A stretch of DNA of 64,000 nt, taken from positions 264,004-328,003 of the forward strand of contig CAMDJW010000002.1 in assembly GCA_945901025.1 (NCBI GenBank), given 5' to 3'. Every line of letters begins with the position of its first letter. Positions within the stretch are counted from its first letter, which is position 1. Below the pieces are notes generated by a model. It was not told where the DNA came from. It was given only the letters and a program-made list of their open reading frames with translations, and did not search any database. The position numbers and the translations under genes are program-made. This DNA comes from Spirosoma fluviale. Its GTDB lineage: Bacteria > Bacteroidota > Bacteroidia > Cytophagales > Spirosomataceae. Shown piece by piece: positions 8,146 to 16,978 of the stretch.

Positions 8146-9029
8146 ACTTCGATGAGTTGGCTTATTCCTTGTTCAAGCGATATTTCAGGATTCCAATCTA
8201 AGTATTTTTGCGCTTTTGATATATCGGCTAATGTTTCTTCAGCGTCCCCAGATCTCCTTTCGGTATGGTAATTCTCGATCGGGAAGAAATTCGCTAGTTC
8301 TTTAATGGAATAATTGATGCCCGAACCGATGTTAAAAATTTCTCCTACAGTCTCGGAATTCATTGCGGCCACATTCGCTTTGACGATATCTAATACATGA
8401 ATAAAATCTCGCCTTTGTTCGCCGGAACCATGAATTTCAAGCTTTTCTCCTTTTTTAAATCGATCTATAAAAATCCCGAGTACGAGTGCATACGCCCCGG
8501 TGGCTGGCTGGCCCGGTCCATACACATTAAAGTACCTCAAAATATTGCACTTAAGGCCAAAATTTCGATAAAACTGCTGCACATACAATTCGCCGACATG
8601 CTTGGTAAGGCCATAAAAATTCAAGAAATCACCTGGATCTCCTTCTTTTTGAACCCCCATTTTATTTCCATAAAAGGTTGACGAACCTGAATACACAATG
8701 CGTTTAACTCCATTTTTTTTACACGCTTGCAAGATATTTAAAGTCCCTAAAGCATTGCTTTCATGACATTGTTCAGGCATATCGAAAGACGGACCACTTC
8801 TGGAAAAGGCCGCCATGTGAAAAACACCATCGATATTTTTAGTTACCTCTAGGCACAAATTGCTGTCTTCAATTTTACCAATAATCAATTTTGCTTTTGG
8901 ATTAATTTTTGTAGGATCGCCAAAAGACATATCGTCCAAAATGCTCACTTGATGACCTAAAGAAATCAGGTAATTACACAAATGAGTCCCAATAAATCCG
9001 GCGCCGCCGGTCACTAAATAATGCATCAT
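8142..9029 (-). CDS. NAD-dependent sugar-nucleotide epimerase/dehydratase
   Basis: This 295-residue extended short-chain dehydrogenase starts with the NAD-binding TGGAGFIGTHL. It has the catalytic pattern SSTFYG and a YGLTKHVGE stretch (YxxxK), and the RYFNVYGP and GSGEQRRDFIHV segments typical of UDP-glucose 4-epimerase and related enzymes. A start two codons in (MHYLV) is equally possible. It probably interconverts a nucleotide-activated sugar made by the upstream nucleotidyltransferase; the substrate cannot be read from sequence. It is separated from the nucleotidyltransferase by 40 bases and overlaps the GT2 gene by four. Confidence 0.9.
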   Translation of the reverse strand: MMHYLVTGGAGFIGTHLCNYLISLGHQVSILDDMSFGDPTKINPKAKLIIGKIEDSNLCLEVTKNIDGVFHMAAFSRSGPSFDMPEQCHESNALGTLNILQACKKNGVKRIVYSGSSTFYGNKMGVQKEGDPGDFLNFYGLTKHVGELYVQQFYRNFGLKCNILRYFNVYGPGQPATGAYALVLGIFIDRFKKGEKLEIHGSGEQRRDFIHVLDIVKANVAAMNSETVGEIFNIGSGINYSIKELANFFPIENYHTERRSGDAEETLADISKAQKYLDWNPEISLEQGISQLIEV

Positions 9030-9069
9030 ATATGGTTAATCGACAAATTTACAATTTATCCCTAGATCC

Positions 9070-9816
9070 TTAACGGATTTGATCTTTTTGGTTTAAAAAT
9101 AAATTAGCTTCATTAAGTTCCTCTGGGGTATTTATTCCAATAGACTTATAATAAGGCTGATCTAGGCGCCAAAAAATTTCAGTTTTTTGCTGAATGGTTT
9201 CAAAAAATTTAACAAAATTTCGTTCGCCGGTAACTTTCCCAAAGGGCGCATTCAATTTATACACTGGCCATGCGGACTCAATTGACCCGCGGGTAAAGGC
9301 AAAAATCCCCATATCTTTAAATCCAAACGCATCACATTTTTCACCTTCCCTACTCTCCCAAACAGCTAATGGGGAACCTAATTTAAACTGAACATAGGGA
9401 GAAGAAACCCAGACCAGAGGGACTGAAACTTCGTATTTATTCAGATCTGAAAACAAGGTTTGATGCAATTCGGCATCACAAAACGGTTGATCTCCCCATT
9501 GCACAATCACTTGAAAATCTTCAGGACGATTGAACAAGGATTCAAATAATTGATTCATTGCATCAAACATTCCAGTGGCAGATTCTTGTACCCAAACATG
9601 TATGTTTTTGGGTGCGGAAGAGGCGATATGAAGGTCGAAATATTCCTTTCCAGCGGGACTTAAGAGTAAAATCATTTCGTCGACATGGGAAGTGCCCTGC
9701 TCCACAATCAAATCAAAAATAGATTTAGACTGATAAATGGCTGTAAAAATTTTGGGCAAATCGCTATGAAGGCGACTTCCTTTACCGGCGGCTGGAATTA
9801 CAATGAACTTTTTCAT
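9070..9816 (-). CDS. Sugar-1-phosphate nucleotidyltransferase-like protein
   Basis: This 248-residue protein has the pyrophosphorylase signature AAGKGSRLHSDLPK at residues 8-21, close to the GlmU/IspD/MobA pattern. VQESATGMFDAM resembles the GTxxA substrate loop, and VQWGDQP is the metal-binding segment. It has no C-terminal beta-helix, so it should only make the activated sugar from NTP and sugar-1-phosphate. The start forms an ATGA overlap with the end of the HAD gene, indicating coupled translation. Within the cluster it would feed the epimerase. Base and sugar specificity are unknown. Confidence 0.82.
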   Translation of the reverse strand: MKKFIVIPAAGKGSRLHSDLPKIFTAIYQSKSIFDLIVEQGTSHVDEMILLLSPAGKEYFDLHIASSAPKNIHVWVQESATGMFDAMNQLFESLFNRPEDFQVIVQWGDQPFCDAELHQTLFSDLNKYEVSVPLVWVSSPYVQFKLGSPLAVWESREGEKCDAFGFKDMGIFAFTRGSIESAWPVYKLNAPFGKVTGERNFVKFFETIQQKTEIFWRLDQPYYKSIGINTPEELNEANLFLNQKDQIR

Positions 9817-10424
9817 CCTTGGGCAATTAAATATTTCAAATATTCATTTATTTCAGGAAAATACAAATCTGATTTTTTAGCAATTAGTGGATTATGAACT
9901 CCAACGGCTAATATACCTGCATTTTTCAAACTTTCGATTCCTTGTATTGAGTCTTCGATTCCATGCACTGAACCTGAGATATTGAATTTTGAAATACATG
10001 TTAAAAAAGGTTCAGGATCTGGTTTGGATTTTTTATAATCGTCGGCGGCAATAATTCCGTCAAAAAACCCAGCAATTTGATGCACATTAAGTAATAGGTC
10101 GATGGAGAGCCGATTTCCTCCCGTCACAATAAATACTCGATTCCCTGCACTTTTCAAATTCCGGATAAGGTCAAAATCGACCAAGGCTTTTATGGAATTT
10201 AGGTCGGCCTGATAGGTTTGGGATTTATATGAAGCCAGTTTTTTCACCATGGCCTCATCATCGGAATAATTGGCAAACACGTCTTTGGTTTTAATTCCCT
10301 TCAATGATTCATAAGGAGGGCATTCCCCTAACTCAAAAGTCAAAAAAGTCTTTTGAAAAGCTAATTCGTGCGCTGAATCAGTGTCAAAAAGAGTTCCATC
10401 AAAATCAAAAAGTAGATTATACAT
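9813..10424 (-). CDS. HAD-superfamily phosphatase
   Basis: A phosphoglycolate phosphatase/beta-phosphoglucomutase-type HAD hydrolase of 203 residues. Motif I is DFDGTLFDTD, motif II lies in VTGG, the lysine motif in KKSKPDPEPF and motif III in GIEDSIQGIESLKNAG. The cap is the small helical type between motifs I and II. I chose ATG 10424 (MYNLLFDFDG) over the ORF-track TTG at 10433; either way it overlaps the end of the CofD-like gene by a few bases. In this locus it could remove or move a phosphate on a sugar intermediate (phosphatase or phosphomutase). That is inference. Confidence 0.88.
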   Translation of the reverse strand: MYNLLFDFDGTLFDTDSAHELAFQKTFLTFELGECPPYESLKGIKTKDVFANYSDDEAMVKKLASYKSQTYQADLNSIKALVDFDLIRNLKSAGNRVFIVTGGNRLSIDLLLNVHQIAGFFDGIIAADDYKKSKPDPEPFLTCISKFNISGSVHGIEDSIQGIESLKNAGILAVGVHNPLIAKKSDLYFPEINEYLKYLIAQG

Positions 10425-12117
10425 AGAGCCCAAACAAGTTGACGATTACATTTTTTATTTTGGTTAAGATTTTAACTTTTTTAAATGTGCGGTAACTGAT
10501 GGGTAGGGAAACAAATTCGAAATTCTTTTTTCTATTTATTTTTTTCAAGAAATAGGATAGGCTTTTGTAGGGGATATCATGTTTTGATTTGATCAAATAA
10601 ATCCCGCTGAGTGGATCAGGCATAATTCTCCAAAATCGAATAAAATAGACAATACTAACCCAATATGAGGTAATGAGGGCGAATAAATAGATCAAATTAG
10701 ACTCTACAATGGAGTGTTTGAACGAGTTGATTAGTTGGCGCCTCGACTCAAATCTTGATCCAATAACAGCATCCAATTGGTTTAGTTGCATGATTCGAAT
10801 CCAAGCATCTATTTCATAAAGAGACACTTTACCCGAAGCATCTAAATGCAGCGTGTAGGAAGAAGACTCTTTTTCTCCAGCTTGATAGAATTTGATAATC
10901 CTTGTTGGATCGCTATTAAGACTTCCCATTTCATTATGGTAATAGTCCTTAATAAATTCCTCGGTATTCTTGGCAAAAGAGATGAGCACGGGAACTTCTC
11001 CCAACTTAATATCCAGTGATCGATTGATCCAAGTCCATAACTTTTGCCCATCGTGTTTCCCTGAAGGATCAGCAACATTAGCGGTGGTCAAGTTGGGAAG
11101 CGATTGATTAGGCTTGATAACTGAATTTGTATCTACAATAATGGAGTCAAAAAAATCACAATTTGTTTGGTCTAATTCATGGAGAATTTTTTGTGTAAAC
11201 TCGTCAAATTGAATATTTCTAATGTCGTTATCATAATTATTATTGACAACTAATACCTTTTGGGCCTTCGATTTTAGGATTGAATTCTTACAAATTCGAT
11301 ACGAGGGAAGGAGGGAAGAAAACTGCGTTCCAGATCCGAAAATGATTAAATCTGCCTCTTTCAAAGCCTTTATGGCTTCTTTGGATAAAGACGGTATTTT
11401 TGAAATTCTAGCTATTTCTTCCTTGTTATATTTGCCTTGTTTATCGAGCGCATTAAGCTCATCTAGAGGCAATAAATAAAAATCTGAAAGGGGCTTATTG
11501 CCATCGTAGTTGACAATATCCGCTTCATTAGCTAAAAAATTACCCTCCCCGTCAAAGGCCACTAATTTAGAATCGTCAGCTGTGGATATATTGATAATTT
11601 TAGCTGTTAATTCAAATTGAGTTGTTAGCAGATATAGCGCAAGGTTGAAATCATTTGTTTCCGCATAAATACCACCTATTATGATATTACCAACACTAAA
11701 ACCATTTAAAATGGAAAAGTTATGGGTAAATTTTAAAAGCTTTTGAGAACCTAATTCAAAGTATCGCGTGATGAAATTTTCTGAACGGCGGTCTAAAGCA
11801 TAATGTTCTTGAATCAGATTTTTGATCAATTCTTCAGGGTTATGCAAAAGAACTCTGGTTTCTTCTTCACTTAATCGATGTTCAAAAAGCTTTTTTAGAT
11901 TGCGGTTATAATCGGTGAAATCATCTAAAATATAGGTGAAATTCTTGCGATAATCTGAGGGTCCAAGCATACCTTGGTTGGCACTCCGAATAACTCCCGT
12001 TGAAAGCCCGTCGTCATATCCGTTGATTAAAAGGCTTAAATTCACATAGGATAAATCTTTTAAATGCTTAATAAAATTAGCATTTCCATTACCCCCTGTA
12101 AAAACAACGACGTTCAT
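10417..12117 (-). CDS. CofD/YvcK-like protein with a GT2-like C-terminal region
   Basis: The N-terminal 360 residues follow the CofD/YvcK fold: VVVFTGGNGNANFI at the start, NGYDDGLSTGVIR (compare the DDGGSSG loop), a GNIIIGGIY segment and DLIIFGSGTQFSSLLP. Known members transfer phospholactyl groups (CofD) or bind UDP-sugars (YvcK). The last 160-odd residues look instead like the second half of a GT2 enzyme: HLDASG, DAVIGSRFESRR, PDPLSG and LPISYR, with a hydrophobic segment around YLFALITSYWVSIVYF. The GT2 N-terminal nucleotide-binding half is not evident. I start at ATG 12117 (MNVVVF) because a -7 promoter motif lies between it and the ORF-track start 12138. It heads the six-gene run. Function unknown. 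Confidence 0.75.
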   Translation of the reverse strand: MNVVVFTGGNGNANFIKHLKDLSYVNLSLLINGYDDGLSTGVIRSANQGMLGPSDYRKNFTYILDDFTDYNRNLKKLFEHRLSEEETRVLLHNPEELIKNLIQEHYALDRRSENFITRYFELGSQKLLKFTHNFSILNGFSVGNIIIGGIYAETNDFNLALYLLTTQFELTAKIINISTADDSKLVAFDGEGNFLANEADIVNYDGNKPLSDFYLLPLDELNALDKQGKYNKEEIARISKIPSLSKEAIKALKEADLIIFGSGTQFSSLLPSYRICKNSILKSKAQKVLVVNNNYDNDIRNIQFDEFTQKILHELDQTNCDFFDSIIVDTNSVIKPNQSLPNLTTANVADPSGKHDGQKLWTWINRSLDIKLGEVPVLISFAKNTEEFIKDYYHNEMGSLNSDPTRIIKFYQAGEKESSSYTLHLDASGKVSLYEIDAWIRIMQLNQLDAVIGSRFESRRQLINSFKHSIVESNLIYLFALITSYWVSIVYFIRFWRIMPDPLSGIYLIKSKHDIPYKSLSYFLKKINRKKNFEFVSLPISYRTFKKVKILTKIKNVIVNLFGLYV

Positions 12118-12135
12118 AATAAACTTGATAAGTTT

Positions 12136-12143
12136 CAAAGTTA
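12136..12143 (-). promoter_or_regulatory. Candidate -7 element for the six-gene glycan-like locus
   Basis: On the minus strand TAACTTTG matches TAnnTTTG exactly and ends 18 bases before the ATG at 12117. The -33 box is weak. The same spacing recurs before the TetR and GH140-like genes. Confidence 0.45.
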
Positions 12144-12258
12144 ATGGATTTTAATGAAATGAGATTTGCTAAAATTATTTTTAGGGGTATTATTTCAAAA
12201 TAATTTGGCGATTTGTTGTAAATTGGGGGCTCTTAAAAGCAAAGCCTTATTACCTGAG

Positions 12259-14007
12259 ATGCAAAAAATTATTTTACTTTTATTTTTTAGTTTATTTTTA
12301 TTAGGTAGAACTTCAGCTCAAACTTTTGGCTCATTTACTTTCAATAAATTACCCCAAGATTTTCAATTATATCCTAGAGAGTCTACGAATTTTGCTGATA
12401 TTACGGTGGAAGGAGTAGCAAAATCTGCCGAGTTTACCGCCGTTTCCATTCGAGTTTTGCGAAATAGTGCCAACAATAAATACCAGAAAGTGGCTTTAAC
12501 CTTCAGCGGATCCTCGGCTAAATTTTCAACTAAATTTCAAATCCCAGCAGAATTAGCAGAATATGATTTTGAGGTATACGGGTTCAAAGGAAAAGATTCT
12601 AGCTTAGTTGTTAAGCGAAAAAATATAGTCGCCGGCGATGTTTTTTATGTCACCGGACAATCGAATGCATGGATTGGGCCCATTGATGATTTGGTATATC
12701 AGGGTGAATGGGTAAGGTCATTCGGCGCAGTTCAGGGAAATGAAAATTTTGGGCCTTATAGTTTAGCTGATACTTTATGGTCACTTCCTGTGGGTCGTGC
12801 CAGAATTGGGCCTTGGGCTGCAGAGATGGCTAGATTACTTTATGAATCTGAAAAAATCCCAATTTCGATCATAAATTCGGCTGCCGGTGGGTCCAATATT
12901 GATTGGCTTTCAATTCTAGATGGCAATATTTCATCTCCAGATGGAGGAAATATCATGTATTATAAAGCCTTGAAATCTGGAACTTTAAACCATGTCAAAG
13001 GAATCATTTACCGACAAGGAGAATCCGAAGCCGCGGCTTCCATAGGCACCAAATATACATGGGGGGTAAAATTTGAAAGCCTAAAACAAAAATATAAAAA
13101 GTTTTTTCCAAGCTCTCAGTTTCTATTTGTTTCACAAAACAACGTGTACGAATATCCTTATCCTGAGGCCGCTTATGTTCGAGAGGATCAAAGAAAACAA
13201 GCATATGATCCTTATGTAAAGGTTTATGCAACGGTGGGAATCAAAGGTTTTGACCGACTTCATTACAGCAATGATGGATATCGCCAAGCGGCTTATGAAC
13301 AATTTAGAATTATCTCAAAAGAGATTTACAAGCGTAATTGGCCCACCGAAATTAATAGCCCAAAAATCCAAAGAGCGTACTTTCTATCTGAAAAAGATCG
13401 AGATAAACTTTTCATTGATTTTGAAGAAGGGCAAAATATTGTAATTCCTAATGACACAATGGTCGTAGACCTAAAAAACAAAACACATAAATTAAGCCTC
13501 GCTGATCAATTTTTTTGGGATGAAATAAACACTAAATCCATGTCAAAAAATATCAAAAAGATCGAAGTGATTAACGGGAAAAAAATAGCCATCACTTTTA
13601 CCTTACAATATGAAGGCAATATTGTGAGTTACATTCCTAGCTTTCATTCAAATTTTGTCGTAGGCCTTACCGAGTATCCATATCCTGGGCCTTATTTAAA
13701 AAATAAATTAGGCATGAGGGCGCTTGGATTTTCTGGATTTCCTATTCAAATGGTTGACGGAGAATCTGACGTTTTCACCATTGGGCCAAACCCCGCAACT
13801 AAACAATTTACCCTGCGCTGGCCTCGTTTGATTCAAGGAAGTATTAAAATTTATGATATGAATGGCTTTGTATTCTACACGGATACGATAGACGTGGAGC
13901 GTGAAAGGGTTGTGGATGTAACCAACTGGCCTAATGCCAATTATTTTATTTCCTACATTAGTAGAGAAGGAAGGACGAGTACAAAGAGGCTTGTTATTAT
14001 CAATTAA
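12259..14007 (+). CDS. Secreted SASA-type esterase with a T9SS C-terminal tail
   Basis: The start at ATG 12259 (MQKIILLLFFSLFLLG) gives a clean signal peptide ending at TSAQ; the 31 residues before it in the ORF track are not signal-like. The domain resembles sialate O-acetylesterase/SASA: GDVFYVTGQSNAW carries the GQSN nucleophile-serine block near residue 130, INSAAGGSNI and YRQGESEA are further SGNH blocks, and DRLHYSNDGYRQAA supplies the catalytic Asp/His-like pair. The last 80 or so residues (FTIGPNPATKQFTLRW, YDMNGF, KRLVII) form a type A T9SS sorting domain, so it is exported through the outer membrane. It probably deacetylates an extracellular glycan. Its stop overlaps the convergent GNAT gene by eight bases. 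Confidence 0.88.
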   Translation: MQKIILLLFFSLFLLGRTSAQTFGSFTFNKLPQDFQLYPRESTNFADITVEGVAKSAEFTAVSIRVLRNSANNKYQKVALTFSGSSAKFSTKFQIPAELAEYDFEVYGFKGKDSSLVVKRKNIVAGDVFYVTGQSNAWIGPIDDLVYQGEWVRSFGAVQGNENFGPYSLADTLWSLPVGRARIGPWAAEMARLLYESEKIPISIINSAAGGSNIDWLSILDGNISSPDGGNIMYYKALKSGTLNHVKGIIYRQGESEAAASIGTKYTWGVKFESLKQKYKKFFPSSQFLFVSQNNVYEYPYPEAAYVREDQRKQAYDPYVKVYATVGIKGFDRLHYSNDGYRQAAYEQFRIISKEIYKRNWPTEINSPKIQRAYFLSEKDRDKLFIDFEEGQNIVIPNDTMVVDLKNKTHKLSLADQFFWDEINTKSMSKNIKKIEVINGKKIAITFTLQYEGNIVSYIPSFHSNFVVGLTEYPYPGPYLKNKLGMRALGFSGFPIQMVDGESDVFTIGPNPATKQFTLRWPRLIQGSIKIYDMNGFVFYTDTIDVERERVVDVTNWPNANYFISYISREGRTSTKRLVIIN

Positions 14008-14401
14008 TCTCATCCACATCGTTGATAAAATAACAGTGTGGATGGTTTTGCATTCCAATTTTTGGATAATAGCCTTCAGCCGCGGGAGCCGCTAATAAAA
14101 TCAATTTTGCTCTTGGGATATTAATTTTCAACAATCTAATTGATTCCTTCCCTATGCCTTTGGATTGATATTTCTCGTCCAAAGCCAAGTAAGTCGTATA
14201 AACAAAATCAGTCATCGCGCGCGCTAAACCAACCAACTTCCCATTTTCATACGCCCCAATGTAGTAGTTGGCATGCGCCAACATACTCTCCATCGCCTCC
14301 AAGTCCGACAAAGGCCTACGTAAACCTAAGGTGGACTTCTTTAAAATATCAATCAAATCATGCACTGAAATTTCTGGATTAATCTGGTAACTAATCTGCA
14401 T
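14000..14401 (-). CDS. GNAT-family N-acetyltransferase
   Basis: A small cytoplasmic acetyl-CoA-dependent acetyltransferase of 133 residues, taking ATG 14401 (MQISYQINPE); the 23 preceding residues in the ORF track do not look like the family. The acetyl-CoA pyrophosphate loop is YQSKGIGKESI, after the beta-4 strand TTYLALDE. LAAPAAEGYYPKIGMQNH matches the C-terminal part, where GNAT proteins carry a tyrosine. The substrate is unknown. It is a single-gene unit, convergent with the SASA esterase, and their 3' ends overlap by eight bases. Confidence 0.88.
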   Translation of the reverse strand: MQISYQINPEISVHDLIDILKKSTLGLRRPLSDLEAMESMLAHANYYIGAYENGKLVGLARAMTDFVYTTYLALDEKYQSKGIGKESIRLLKINIPRAKLILLAAPAAEGYYPKIGMQNHPHCYFINDVDEIN

Positions 14402-14536
14402 GGAATTTATTTGTAATGAGTTGAACAAATTAAATAAGTAATTTAAAAAATCTTCTTTCAGGGATGGCAAAGAAATTACACTTAGTTAACAAATCTTTTT
14501 TTTCTCTTTACTACCTTGCAGCTTAAACACATTAAA

Positions 14537-16978
14537 ATGAAATTATCTACTCCTATTAACCTACTCATTTGCCTATTCATTCCTTTTTTAGGAATTAGTC
14601 AATCGAAATCTCTCGCGGGCCAATTAGCCTCCAAACGAGTGACCTTACCAAATAGCTGGAAGCTTTCCCCACATGGAAAATCGGTGTCTTTGGGTGACCT
14701 GCCTCTCAACCTAGTCGTGTCGCCCAATAAATTGTACATGGTGGCAACCAACAATGGACAGAGTATTCAAAGTCTCCAATTATTTAATGTAAAAAAAGGT
14801 GAGATTGTCGACAGCAAAGTCATTCCGAAATCTTGGTACGGACTAAAAATTGCTGCTGACAACAAAACGATTTATGCCTCAGGGGGAAATGATAATGTCA
14901 TTTTACACTTTGAGATAGACCAAGATAAACTCGTTGACAAAGGAACCATCGCTTTAAGTAATATCCCTAAAGACAATATATCGCCGGCCGGAATTGATTT
15001 AGATGATGCAACGGGTATTCTTTATGTCGTTACGAAGGAAAACAATAAACTCTATTTAGTCGATACTCGCCAACAAAAAGTTCAGGAATCCTTCGCGCTA
15101 CCTGCGGAAGGATACACGTGTCTTTTGGATAAATCAAAAGGGATTCTTTATATTTCTGTTTGGGGTGGACGCCAAATTTTACCCTTTGACATAAAAACTA
15201 AACAATTCCAAAAAGCGATTCAAGTAGGTGATCATCCGAACGAAATGGTTTTGACAAAGAATGGAAAAACCCTTTTTGTGGCCAACGCAAACGACAACTC
15301 TGTTTCGGTCATTGATCTTGAAAAAGGAAAAGAAATTGAAGTTTTAAATGCTGCTTTATTTCCAAATTCATTAGAAGGCTCATCCACGAACGGTATCGCT
15401 CTTTCCGAAGACGAGGAAAAATTATACATCGCAAATGCCGATAACAATTGCTTAGCCGTTTTTGAAGTGGAAGATTTAGGCAAATCAAAATCCTTAGGAT
15501 TCATTCCAGTCGGTTGGTACCCGACCCAAGTAAAAGTCGTTAACGGGATGGTTTATGTAGCCAATGGAAAAGGGTTTTCCTCTTTTGCCAATCCAAAAGG
15601 ACCTAACCCAGTCGCTAAAACACAAACCGTTACCTTTCAAAAATCAGATAATAATCGCGCCGTCCGAAATGAATACATCGGTGGATTAATGAAAGGGACG
15701 ATGTCCATTTTCCCAGAGCCTTCAGCCGCTGATATGGCTATCTTATCCAAAGCTGTTTACCAAAATACGCCATATACCAAAGCGGGAGAAATGAACGCAA
15801 AAGGGGAAAAAGGAAATCCAATTCCCATGAAAGTGGGTGACAAGTCGCCTATCAAATATGTCTTTTATATCCTGAAGGAAAATAGGACTTATGACCAGGT
15901 TTTAGCAGATGTAAAGGGAGGAAATGGCGATACTACTTTGTTATTATTTGGCGAAAAATACACGCCTAACCAACATAAACTTGTCAAGGATTTTGTTCTT
16001 TTGGATAACTTTTATGTGGATGGTGAAGTAAGTTCTGATGGGCACAATTGGTCTACATCGGCTCATGCCACAGATTATTTAGAAAAAACATGGCCGACTT
16101 CCTATGGCGGCCGTGGAGGAAAATACGATGGCGAGGGAAATCGCGAAATCGCTAATCCTAAAAATGGTTTTATCTGGGATTACTGCAAGAGGGCTGGGGT
16201 CAGTTATCGGACTTATGGTGAATTTGCAGATGACTTTAAACCGAACATCCCATCTATCGCGGGACATTTTTGCACGTATTTCCCTTCGTTTGACCAAAAT
16301 ATTATGGACACGTTAAGGTTTAACCGTTGGCGAAAAGACTTCGATTCCTTATTAGTCAAAGGTCAAGTGCCGCACTTTAATTCATTGCGTTTCCCAAATG
16401 ACCATACCGAAGGACAGAAAATTGGTGCAAAAACCCCTTATGCTTACGTTGCCGACAATGACTATGCCATTGGATTGTTTGTCGAGCACCTTTCCAAGTC
16501 TCCTATTTGGAAAGAAACGGCCATTTTTATTATCGAAGATGACGCACAAAACGGTTCCGATCACGTAGACGCACACCGTACAACCGCTTATGTAGCGGGA
16601 GGATTTGTAAAAAGAGGTTTTGTGGACCACACTCCTTATTCTACCTCCTCGATGTTACGAACGATGGAATTAATTTTAGGTTTGCCTCCAATGAGTCAAT
16701 ATGACGCATCCGCCACACCGATGTTTAGAAGTTTTTCTTCTAAAGCCACATTAACTCCTTTTAATCATATTTTACCAAAAGTAGATCTCTTTGAAAAAAA
16801 TACCAAGGAGAATGCGAGTTCTCGGTTAAGCGAAAAGTTTGATTTCTCTAAAGAAGATTCCGCTCCAGATTTAGAGCTTAATCAGGTTATTTGGAAAGCT
16901 GTCAGAGGGGAAGATTCCGAAATGCCGGCACCAAGAAGAGCTGCGTTGTTGAACACAGTAGAAGAAGATGAAGATTAA
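14537..16978 (+). CDS. YncE-type beta-propeller fused to a phosphoesterase domain
   Basis: Starting at ATG 14537 (MKLSTPINLLICLF) the protein has a signal peptide ending at GISQS. Residues of about 50-360 are a seven-bladed YncE/YVTN-like propeller (LVVSPNKLYMV, LYIANADNNCLAVFEV). From about 430 on there is a PF04185-type phosphoesterase/alkaline-phosphatase-like domain: ILKENRTYDQVLADV, VDGEVSSDGHNWSTSAHA and IIEDDAQNGSDHVDAHR carry the likely metal ligands. Such proteins are periplasmic or extracellular; the substrate (phospholipid or another phosphoester) is unknown. Its last 11 bases overlap the ORF start of the following TonB receptor, which suggests coupling of phosphoester cleavage with uptake. 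Confidence 0.85.
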   Translation: MKLSTPINLLICLFIPFLGISQSKSLAGQLASKRVTLPNSWKLSPHGKSVSLGDLPLNLVVSPNKLYMVATNNGQSIQSLQLFNVKKGEIVDSKVIPKSWYGLKIAADNKTIYASGGNDNVILHFEIDQDKLVDKGTIALSNIPKDNISPAGIDLDDATGILYVVTKENNKLYLVDTRQQKVQESFALPAEGYTCLLDKSKGILYISVWGGRQILPFDIKTKQFQKAIQVGDHPNEMVLTKNGKTLFVANANDNSVSVIDLEKGKEIEVLNAALFPNSLEGSSTNGIALSEDEEKLYIANADNNCLAVFEVEDLGKSKSLGFIPVGWYPTQVKVVNGMVYVANGKGFSSFANPKGPNPVAKTQTVTFQKSDNNRAVRNEYIGGLMKGTMSIFPEPSAADMAILSKAVYQNTPYTKAGEMNAKGEKGNPIPMKVGDKSPIKYVFYILKENRTYDQVLADVKGGNGDTTLLLFGEKYTPNQHKLVKDFVLLDNFYVDGEVSSDGHNWSTSAHATDYLEKTWPTSYGGRGGKYDGEGNREIANPKNGFIWDYCKRAGVSYRTYGEFADDFKPNIPSIAGHFCTYFPSFDQNIMDTLRFNRWRKDFDSLLVKGQVPHFNSLRFPNDHTEGQKIGAKTPYAYVADNDYAIGLFVEHLSKSPIWKETAIFIIEDDAQNGSDHVDAHRTTAYVAGGFVKRGFVDHTPYSTSSMLRTMELILGLPPMSQYDASATPMFRSFSSKATLTPFNHILPKVDLFEKNTKENASSRLSEKFDFSKEDSAPDLELNQVIWKAVRGEDSEMPAPRRAALLNTVEEDED

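Noticed and set aside
13708-14058. 116-residue minus-strand ORF across the SASA/GNAT junction
   Set aside because: It is antisense to the T9SS tail of the esterase and has no recognisable features.
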